Shown in pieces: positions 7,199 through 13,030 of a stretch of 21,215 nt of DNA. The stretch lies in the NCBI GenBank assembly GCA_016872125.1, contig VHBD01000008.1, forward strand, positions 1 to 21,215. Reading direction: 5' to 3'. The first letter of the stretch is position 1; each line of letters opens with the position of its first letter. The notes beneath the pieces are model-generated. The model was given only the letters and a program-made list of their open reading frames with translations, did no database searches and was not told where the DNA came from. This stretch comes from Sphingomonadales bacterium. GTDB taxonomy: Bacteria > Bacteroidota > Bacteroidia > UBA7662. The position numbers and the translations under genes were made by a program.

Positions 7199-7758
7199 TG
7201 TTATACAAAACCCTTTTTATGACCAGCATCGCCGCAACTTTGGCCTGCGTTTCTCCTGACAAACAGCCGCAAAACGCTTTATCGGATCAGCGCTTTCACG
7301 ACTTGACCTTTTTGGACATCCACGGCAAAACCCGCAGCATGTCGGAATTCAAAGGCCGCTACATCTTGATCGTTAACACCGCCTCCGAATGCGGCTACAC
7401 CCCGCAGTACAAAGAACTGCAAGCGCTGCATCAACAATGGGGTTCCAAAATCACCATCCTTGGTTTTCCTTGCAATGATTTCGGGGGACAAGAGCCCGGC
7501 GACGAAAAGAGTATAGCAGGCTTTTGCGCCAAGAATTTCGGAGTAGAATTCCTGATGACCTCCAAGGTCCAAATCAAGGGCGAAAAGAGACATCCGGTTT
7601 ACCAATGGCTGTTGAGCAAATCCCTGAACGGTATATCGAATGCAGAGGTTCGCTGGAATTTCACCAAATTTTTGATCAACGGTGAGGGTCAATGGGTGGC
7701 GTCTTACCCCTCATCCGTCTCTCCGTTGGATCCTCAAATCACCAAGCAGCTGCGCTAA
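7198..7758 (+). CDS. Glutathione peroxidase family protein (Cys type)
   Basis: These enzymes reduce hydrogen and lipid peroxides; bacterial Cys types usually take electrons from thioredoxin rather than glutathione. The 186-residue protein carries NTASECGYTPQY with the peroxidatic Cys65, GFPCNDFGGQEPG with Gln98, and WNFTKFLI with Trp153 and Asn154, the classic catalytic set. There is no selenocysteine. The N-terminus (MLYKTLFMTSIAATLACVSP) is hydrophobic and looks like a signal or lipoprotein leader, though the residue before LAC is not a good lipobox, so periplasmic location is likely but not proven. The ATG overlaps the menB TAA by one base, so the two are probably translated from one message. 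A link between quinone synthesis and peroxide defence is only a guess. Confidence 0.92.
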   Translation: MLYKTLFMTSIAATLACVSPDKQPQNALSDQRFHDLTFLDIHGKTRSMSEFKGRYILIVNTASECGYTPQYKELQALHQQWGSKITILGFPCNDFGGQEPGDEKSIAGFCAKNFGVEFLMTSKVQIKGEKRHPVYQWLLSKSLNGISNAEVRWNFTKFLINGEGQWVASYPSSVSPLDPQITKQLR

Positions 7759-7782
7759 AGGGATAAGCGTTTAAGACCGACT

Positions 7783-7811
7783 GCAGGACGAAGAGCCTGC
7801 TTGTTTGCAGG
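7783..7811 (+). promoter_or_regulatory. Alternating GCAGG-CCTGC-GCAGG element before the fibre locus
   Basis: GCAGG (7783-7787), CCTGC (7796-7800) and GCAGG (7807-7811) lie in a row. The middle block can pair with either outer one, giving two mutually exclusive five-base stems. The second would end four bases before the ATG at 7816. It could be a translation switch or a weak terminator, but stems this short can occur by chance. Confidence 0.25.
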
Positions 7812-7815
7812 GGCA

Positions 7816-8181
7816 ATGAAAACCCTGCTTTTGTGGTACACAGCGCTCGCCACAGCGCTCTCGACAGGCCGAGTTTGGGGCCAGACCACGCCGACCAATT
7901 TATCGATAGGAACCCTTAGGATATCAGCTCAGGTGCGATCCCTGCGTCAATTCTATTGGGTTCGCGAATTACCGCCCCACGACGAAAATCCTGGTGGCGG
8001 AAGGCTGGGCTACTTTGGTAGCGAAACACCCCTTACCCTCCTTTGGAGAAATGGGAACGGCATCGTTTCAAGAGTACAATGCCTTCATCCCAACACATGG
8101 TTTATCGAGCCTGCAGAAAGCCCTGCTGATTCCATGAACAAGGCCCGTATGGGTTCCACGATTCAATTGGAAATCGAATGA
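7816..8181 (+). CDS. Small exported protein, first gene of the fibre locus (function unknown)
   Basis: I do not recognise this 121-residue protein. It begins MKTLLLWYTALATALSTGRVWGQ, a clear signal peptide with cleavage likely after GQ. The mature part of about 98 residues has alternating hydrophobic residues (LSIGTLRISAQV, PLTLLW), a Gly-rich turn (ENPGGGRLGYFG), a single cysteine and a final TIQLEIE strand, which suggests a small beta-sandwich. A TTG at 7801 would add five residues, but the ATG gives the better signal peptide. The stop overlaps the next ATG as ATGA. Being first in a cluster with pilin-like, chaperone and usher-like genes, it may be a minor or tip subunit or an assembly factor; this is inference from position only. 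Confidence 0.75.
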   Translation: MKTLLLWYTALATALSTGRVWGQTTPTNLSIGTLRISAQVRSLRQFYWVRELPPHDENPGGGRLGYFGSETPLTLLWRNGNGIVSRVQCLHPNTWFIEPAESPADSMNKARMGSTIQLEIE

Positions 8182-8732
8182 GAATTGGAGTCTTGATTTT
8201 TATGATGTTATGGAATTGGACTTTGGGTAATCATTCCGTCATCGCCCAAAGGGGAACCGTGCTAGCACGTATCATGAACGGCTATACAGGTTTGGTTTTT
8301 GATCAAATTGGCGTTCCCATAATCAGTGGGAATCAACAAAGCTACAGCATCGATATCCTTGATTCAAGAACCCTGGTGGTGGAAATTGCGGCCCCGGCCA
8401 GGACGCCTTTAATGATTCAAATTCAACCTGTTGCTGAGATTTGGAACAATTCCGCTGCCCCCTCCTCTTCCATTCCTTTTGCCTGGGAAGCGGCCTTCTG
8501 CAACGAAGGCCTCAACGATGAACGAATGGCAAGAAGTCAAGCCGTTCCATTGGATCCCAACCAAAACAACTTTCAATTTGAAATGAGCTATTATCAGAAC
8601 ATTCCCGGTAATCCTGAACCCGTTGAAAACCGAGTTAAAGCCTTTTTGTATGTGTACGGCAGATTAGGGCCGATAGGCCCGGTTACCCCCGGTTATTTCA
8701 CCAATTCCATGAACATCGAGGTTTGGTATTGA
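8178..8732 (+). CDS. Exported protein of the fibre locus, possible minor pilin (unrecognised family)
   Basis: This is a 184-residue protein with a signal peptide (MRIGVLIFMMLWNWTLGNHSVIAQ). The mature part is rich in predicted beta strands: RTLVVEIAAP, LMIQIQPVAEIW, KAFLYVYG. It closes with PVTPGYFTNSMNIEVWY, a shape that recalls the ending of spore-coat-U and DUF4402 pilin-like domains, which often end in G-x-Y-x-x-x-hydrophobic-x-V-x-Y. I infer an Ig-like pilin-type fold and a role as a minor subunit or adhesin at the fibre tip, but no family motif settles it. There is one cysteine, so no internal disulfide. The ATG overlaps the preceding stop by four bases, and 92 bases without a gene separate it from the DUF4402 gene. 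Confidence 0.75.
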   Translation: MRIGVLIFMMLWNWTLGNHSVIAQRGTVLARIMNGYTGLVFDQIGVPIISGNQQSYSIDILDSRTLVVEIAAPARTPLMIQIQPVAEIWNNSAAPSSSIPFAWEAAFCNEGLNDERMARSQAVPLDPNQNNFQFEMSYYQNIPGNPEPVENRVKAFLYVYGRLGPIGPVTPGYFTNSMNIEVWY

Positions 8733-8824
8733 AACCTGTCGTGAGCATTCGATGATCTTAACCCTCCATTTCCTGACCCAACCCATCCAATTTCTTTTAA
8801 ACTCTCTAAATCCACAAAGCACCC

Positions 8825-9412
8825 ATGAAAAAGCCCCTTGCAACCCGAATCCTCATGAGCCTTTCCTTGTTGACTGCCATCCTCGCATCCCAACAAATGA
8901 ACGCTCAGAACACCGGTGTGATCAACACCAACCTCAATGTTGGAGCAACTGTCCTTGCTCAACTCAAATTAACCAACAATGCAGATGTTCAATTTGGTAA
9001 TTTATCGGCTACAACCCCCGGACATGTTTTCTTGTCACCCACCGGAAGCAGCCACACCAATACCGGAGTTAGCACCTCTGTTGGCAAATTCACGGTGGAA
9101 GGATCCACCACCGGCTCTGTCAAAGTCACTTGGCCCGCGAACATTGTCCTCAACTCCTCGGTTGGAGGCAATACCTTAATTTACAATCTGCAAGTCAATG
9201 GTAACGGAAGCGATCTGGCCTCCGGATCCACCATCCTTGGGACAGGAGGTCTAGGGGTAGCCTCCACGGCAGATATTACCCTGGTTGCCGGCAAATACTA
9301 TCTCTATGTAGGGGGCAAAGTCGGAGGTACCGCGGGCAGTCCGGCCAATCTCAATGCCCAAGCCACCGGCGTTTATTCCGGTATCGCCAATTTCAGGGCG
9401 GAGTACAATTAA
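8825..9412 (+). CDS. DUF4402-like protein, probable major fibre subunit
   Basis: The 195-residue product has a typical signal peptide (MKKPLATRILMSLSLLTAILASQQMNAQ). The mature protein is Gly-, Ser-, Thr- and Asn-rich with no cysteine. It follows the DUF4402 pattern: LAQLKLTNNADVQFGNLS near the N-terminus, a G-x-V-x-L-x-P turn (GHVFLSPTG), GKFTVEGSTTGSVKVTWP in the middle, and a closing TGVYSGIANFRAEYN. DUF4402 proteins have an Ig-like pilin-type fold. The mature N-terminus (NTGVINTNLNVGATVLAQ) has alternating small and hydrophobic residues that could serve as a donor strand. Its own 92-base upstream gap, and the stem-loop right after its stop, suggest it is made in larger amount than its neighbours, as expected for a major subunit. 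Polymerisation itself is inferred. Confidence 0.8.
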   Translation: MKKPLATRILMSLSLLTAILASQQMNAQNTGVINTNLNVGATVLAQLKLTNNADVQFGNLSATTPGHVFLSPTGSSHTNTGVSTSVGKFTVEGSTTGSVKVTWPANIVLNSSVGGNTLIYNLQVNGNGSDLASGSTILGTGGLGVASTADITLVAGKYYLYVGGKVGGTAGSPANLNAQATGVYSGIANFRAEYN

Positions 9413-9422
9413 TCCATTCATC

Positions 9423-9454
9423 ATCCCCCTCCTCGGTTGGGTGGAGGGTGATTT
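9423..9454 (+). terminator. Strong stem-loop after the pilin-like gene
   Basis: ATCCCCCTCC (9423-9432) pairs with GGAGGGTGAT (9443-9452) with a single mismatch around a ten-base loop, followed by TTATTC. It begins ten bases after the stop of the DUF4402 gene and ends about 35 bases before the chaperone ATG. It resembles a partial intrinsic terminator or an mRNA-stabilising hairpin that would raise the major subunit over chaperone and usher. Confidence 0.55.
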
Positions 9455-9488
9455 ATTCGAAAACAAACCCTATCGATCAACCTACCCC

Positions 9489-10358
9489 ATGATGAACAAA
9501 ATTATTTTGATGACGAGTCTATACACCGCATCGAATTGGTGCAAAGCCCAGGTAAGTATTGCTCCTACGGGTATCTTATTGGACCAGCAAGGTCAAGGCA
9601 CCGTCTATATTGGCAACACGGGCAATCAACTTCAGGAAGTTCGTATCCAATTTCTCTTCGGCTATCCTGGACAAGATTCTTTGGGTGAAATTCAAATGGT
9701 CTATGGCGATACGCTTCGAGAAAAATCCCACGGACTGGGAAATTCCATCAAAGCCTACCCCTCCGCTTTTACTCTGCAACCTCAATCGCAACAAATGGTG
9801 AGATTAATTTTGAAGGAACGCAATTTCCAAGAAGAAGGCCTTTACTTCAGCCGTATCAAAATTTCATCGCAAGCGGCTGTCGCGGAAGCCGGAAGCATCG
9901 ATACCGCGACGGTAGGCACCAAGGTTGCCTTTCGCTTCGAACAATTCCTTCCGGTGTTCTTCGAAGTTGGCCAACCTAAGCCCGTTCTTCAAGTAGCCCC
10001 TCAATCCTTGCAATCGGATTACCGGCGCGGCGCACTGCGCTTTGATTATCAATGCAACAGCAATTCGCCTTATTTGGGATTGTTGCGTTATCGACTCGTT
10101 TCAGGATTAGAGCCTTCGTCTCCAGCCACCGTCTCTGGATCCTTGCCTAATCAAGATAAAAACACGGCATGGAAGGAAATGGAAATTGCTTTGTATTTCA
10201 AAGGTAATCGTCGTTGCCTTTTGGACTGGCCAGATACCCTTGTTTCGGGGAAGCACTGTCTAGAATTGGAGTTCCACCGAGGTCGCAGTGATTTTCCAGC
10301 CCTTGGTGCGGGAAAGGCTCCTGATTATCGGGGCAAAGTTCACTTTGAATTGCCATGA
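9489..10358 (+). CDS. PapD-like periplasmic fimbrial chaperone
   Basis: The 289-residue product starts MMNKIILMTSLYTASNWCKAQ (signal peptide) followed by VSIAPTGILLDQQGQGTVYIG, the edge-strand start of a PapD-type Ig domain. N-domain landmarks follow: NTGNQLQEVRI, then YPSAFTLQPQSQQMVRLIL and EEGLYFSRIKI, equivalent to the family pattern yP..f.L.P...q.vRl......E..Yrl.i. The stretch VAFRFEQFLPVFF replaces the usual G1 strand of the form ...klFyRP. The Arg near the start and the Lys of the G1 strand, which anchor the subunit carboxylate in classical chaperones, are not evident (APTG in place of a PTR-like start). The frame is open back to 9354, but the ATG at 9489 gives the signal peptide. The stop overlaps an ATG at 10355 as ATGA. 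It sits between pilin-like and usher-like genes. Confidence 0.78.
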   Translation: MMNKIILMTSLYTASNWCKAQVSIAPTGILLDQQGQGTVYIGNTGNQLQEVRIQFLFGYPGQDSLGEIQMVYGDTLREKSHGLGNSIKAYPSAFTLQPQSQQMVRLILKERNFQEEGLYFSRIKISSQAAVAEAGSIDTATVGTKVAFRFEQFLPVFFEVGQPKPVLQVAPQSLQSDYRRGALRFDYQCNSNSPYLGLLRYRLVSGLEPSSPATVSGSLPNQDKNTAWKEMEIALYFKGNRRCLLDWPDTLVSGKHCLELEFHRGRSDFPALGAGKAPDYRGKVHFELP

Positions 10359-10368
10359 AACCCAAAGG

Positions 10369-13014
10369 ATGTGCAGTGCAGAATATCTTACGATATGTTA
10401 TGTCTTATGTTCCACTCCTTACGATTCGATATGCATTTCCACAAGTTCTCGAGATACCGTAGAATACCAAGTCCAGGCAAACTACTCCGGCTACCATGCC
10501 GGCTGGCTGACCCTCCTCAAAACAGACCACGAATATTGGTTCCCCTTGGACCATTGGCTTAAGCAAAGCGGATTTACTTCTTTTCACCCCCTGCAAAAGC
10601 CGTCCTTCCATCGTTTATTGGGTCGGAACCCTTTAGATCCCCATAAAGAACCATTCCCAATTGGAGGATACTCTCCCCTGCAATCCAAACCGTGGAAAAT
10701 AGAACTAAGATTCCAAAGCCCATCCATGAAATGCAATCCATCGAAGGAGCATTTTGTAGATCAACATCATACTTTGTGGGTTAGCAACCGTTGGATAGCG
10801 CTGCAGTACGGCATGGCCACCCAATTCAACGAACAAGCCCTGGAGCTGGAATTTACGGGAAAGATTAAGGCGCCCGTAAAGGAATGGAGCGATTACGATA
10901 TTCGATGGCTTAAGCACCATACCCTTGATTCCCTAGCCCCATCCCAGGACAGGAAAGATATCCATCGACCCCATGGGCAAAAGAAATCTTTTGAAATTTC
11001 GACATGGTCCGGGCGGTATGAAATCAATTTTCAATCGGGTAAGTTCAATGCCGACGTTCGATGGGTTGCAGCAGGGCATGCCGGCAAAGTAGGATTTAGG
11101 GCCTTCGGAACGGCCAACATGGAATGGCCAAGCCTGGAGCTTGAAGGTGCATGGGGTTCGCAACAACAAATCAACCTCATTATTCGTCCGGCTTACCAGC
11201 CAAGTTTATGGAAAATACGAGGAGGAAATACGTTAATGAACCGAACAATAGGCTTTGAAGCGCCCAAGGGCCTTTATCCTCGTCATTGGAGCCCTCCCTT
11301 TGCCATGAGTGAATGGTCTCTGAACCATGGCCCCTTCCATTACCACCCGAATTCTCCCAAAAACAACTCCCCCATCGAGAAGACCGATCGCCAATTGGAA
11401 AGCAGAAATCTAATCCCTGTTACTCTGCTCCCCGGAAGCAATCAAATTGAGTACCGCTACCGGAATGCGTGGGGAGGAATCTCAAGTCGGAGATTGTTAT
11501 GGAATATTCCTAGTTTGATGATCCCGCATGGACAATGGAATTATCGCTATGAAATTTCCGCCTCGCGGCATTGGAGTGGAATCGTAGGCTACGGCGTAAG
11601 TCCTTGGTTTAGTCTCCAAACGGAAGCCGCCATTCAGCCCGCCAAGGACCTCTCGAGAAATATCGAATGGGGTATACGCAGTTCCACCCTCTGGACTGCT
11701 GGACGAATCTTGTGTGGACAAAGCCAATTTGCGATAGGCCATGATCATCAAAAATGGGAACAACGTCTTCTGTTCAATTTTAGTCAAAGCCTTCAAAGCT
11801 CCATCCTTTACCAATCAAGTCGCTATGAATTAAATAACAAACCCTTAGAGGAGTCCTTGAAACTATCAGGACTATGGATACTCCCTCAAGGCTACGGCCT
11901 CAAAATGCTACGACTTGAATTTCCGTTCAAGAAGCTGGCTGACGCCCGTATTCAAACCAAGGAATACCAAGCCATCCTGCAATTTGAGGGTTGGGGGCAG
12001 CAATGCCTTTGGCAAATTCCCGAGCATCGTTTATCATGGCAAGGCCGTATGCAGTTCAAAACACCCGCATTTACCCTGGTGTACCAAGGGATCGCTCACC
12101 AAGAAGGTTGGCAAGCATTCGTGCAAGGCCACCTGCGGGGTGGACACCACTTCGGTGTTTCGTACGCTTTGCCTAGACAGAACGCTAACAACAGCCTACC
12201 AAGCAGCCAAGCAAAAGCAGGGAATTGGGCCTTGGAATGGAAGTGGGTGGGGCTGCAGAGCAGCCGATCAGCGCGGGCGCTCCTCGATGCCGAATCGACG
12301 CGATGGGAATATCAAGGGCAGTTCACCTGGTCCCGTAAGATTAACACAGCCCCTATCAGCGCGACGGACGGATTAGCGTTGATTCTCTTGGAGTTCTACG
12401 GGGACCAAAACTCCAATGGAATCAAAGACCCTGATGAAATTAACCTTGATGCGGCCGGGGCTTTAGATTTGCCCGCAGGCATACCTTCTCAAATCCTGGT
12501 CAGTGGATCAGCCCTGCTAGGTCCTTTCCCCAATTACAGCCGAGTCCATGTTCGGCTCACCCCCCATCATATGCGCAGCCCCGGATGGATCAGCAATCAT
12601 CTTACCATGGAACTGCAATCCCTGCCCAACACCACCGTAACATACCGGATTGGCCTAATTCGAAGTCGGCAAATTTTCGGCACGCTCTCCTTGGCCAAAA
12701 TCCCTTTCTCCACCTCGTCGAATACATTACTCACCAAGCCAGGGGGAATCCGAATTCACGCCCATCGTTGGGATGAAGAAAATCTCTCGCTGCCTTGTCC
12801 CATCAACAACACATCATGTTCGCTATCGAATTCCTGCATACAAACCCTAACCCTTAGCGATGGTTATTTCGAATTCAATGACCTTCGTCCTGGGCTTTAC
12901 AAGGTTTGGGTTGATTGGCCTCCCCTCTACCGATTGGAGTATACAGGTGATTGTACCCCACAGGCCCTAGACCTAAGGCAACACGAAAGTCACGAAATAG
13001 AATTCAAATTCTAA
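10369..13014 (+). CDS. Usher-like outer-membrane protein
   Basis: From ATG 10369 the protein has 881 residues, the length of fimbrial ushers. The middle part resembles the usher plug and following barrel: PVTLLPGSNQIEYRY near 350, then IPSLMIPHGQWNYRYEIS, then GYGVSPWFSLQTEAA, in the same order as the usher pattern of a plug strand, an LL-R-G-x-x-Y-x-l-x-G strand and a YG-x-T strand. Many short alternating Trp- and Tyr-rich strands fit a beta-barrel. Near residue 675 there is EFYGDQNSNGIKDPDE, a calcium-loop-like SdrD type motif, and near 845 DGYFEFNDLRPGLYKVWVDW, a CnaB or carboxypeptidase-regulatory-like strand pair. The start is uncertain: GTG 10288 overlaps the chaperone, ATG 10369 gives a poor signal peptide, and ATG 10355 in another frame gives a better one. 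Usher function is inferred from these features and the neighbours. Confidence 0.65.
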   Translation: MCSAEYLTICYVLCSTPYDSICISTSSRDTVEYQVQANYSGYHAGWLTLLKTDHEYWFPLDHWLKQSGFTSFHPLQKPSFHRLLGRNPLDPHKEPFPIGGYSPLQSKPWKIELRFQSPSMKCNPSKEHFVDQHHTLWVSNRWIALQYGMATQFNEQALELEFTGKIKAPVKEWSDYDIRWLKHHTLDSLAPSQDRKDIHRPHGQKKSFEISTWSGRYEINFQSGKFNADVRWVAAGHAGKVGFRAFGTANMEWPSLELEGAWGSQQQINLIIRPAYQPSLWKIRGGNTLMNRTIGFEAPKGLYPRHWSPPFAMSEWSLNHGPFHYHPNSPKNNSPIEKTDRQLESRNLIPVTLLPGSNQIEYRYRNAWGGISSRRLLWNIPSLMIPHGQWNYRYEISASRHWSGIVGYGVSPWFSLQTEAAIQPAKDLSRNIEWGIRSSTLWTAGRILCGQSQFAIGHDHQKWEQRLLFNFSQSLQSSILYQSSRYELNNKPLEESLKLSGLWILPQGYGLKMLRLEFPFKKLADARIQTKEYQAILQFEGWGQQCLWQIPEHRLSWQGRMQFKTPAFTLVYQGIAHQEGWQAFVQGHLRGGHHFGVSYALPRQNANNSLPSSQAKAGNWALEWKWVGLQSSRSARALLDAESTRWEYQGQFTWSRKINTAPISATDGLALILLEFYGDQNSNGIKDPDEINLDAAGALDLPAGIPSQILVSGSALLGPFPNYSRVHVRLTPHHMRSPGWISNHLTMELQSLPNTTVTYRIGLIRSRQIFGTLSLAKIPFSTSSNTLLTKPGGIRIHAHRWDEENLSLPCPINNTSCSLSNSCIQTLTLSDGYFEFNDLRPGLYKVWVDWPPLYRLEYTGDCTPQALDLRQHESHEIEFKF

Positions 13015-13025
13015 CGCGCCCGTTA
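13012..13025. terminator. Weak hairpin between convergent genes
   Basis: TAACG (13012-13016) pairs with CGTTA (13021-13025) around a four-base loop, between the stops of the usher-like gene (plus) and the hydrolase gene (minus). The 16-base gap leaves room for little else. The stem is too short to be convincing as a bidirectional terminator. Confidence 0.2.
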
Positions 13026-13030
13026 AATAT

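Noticed and set aside
9354..9488. Longer chaperone start overlapping the pilin-like gene
   Set aside because: The extra 45 residues would bury the signal peptide that begins at 9489 and run across the stem-loop.
11915..12376. Alternative frame of 153 residues inside the usher-like gene
   Set aside because: Basic, low-complexity composition and no leader; the long frame continues on both sides.
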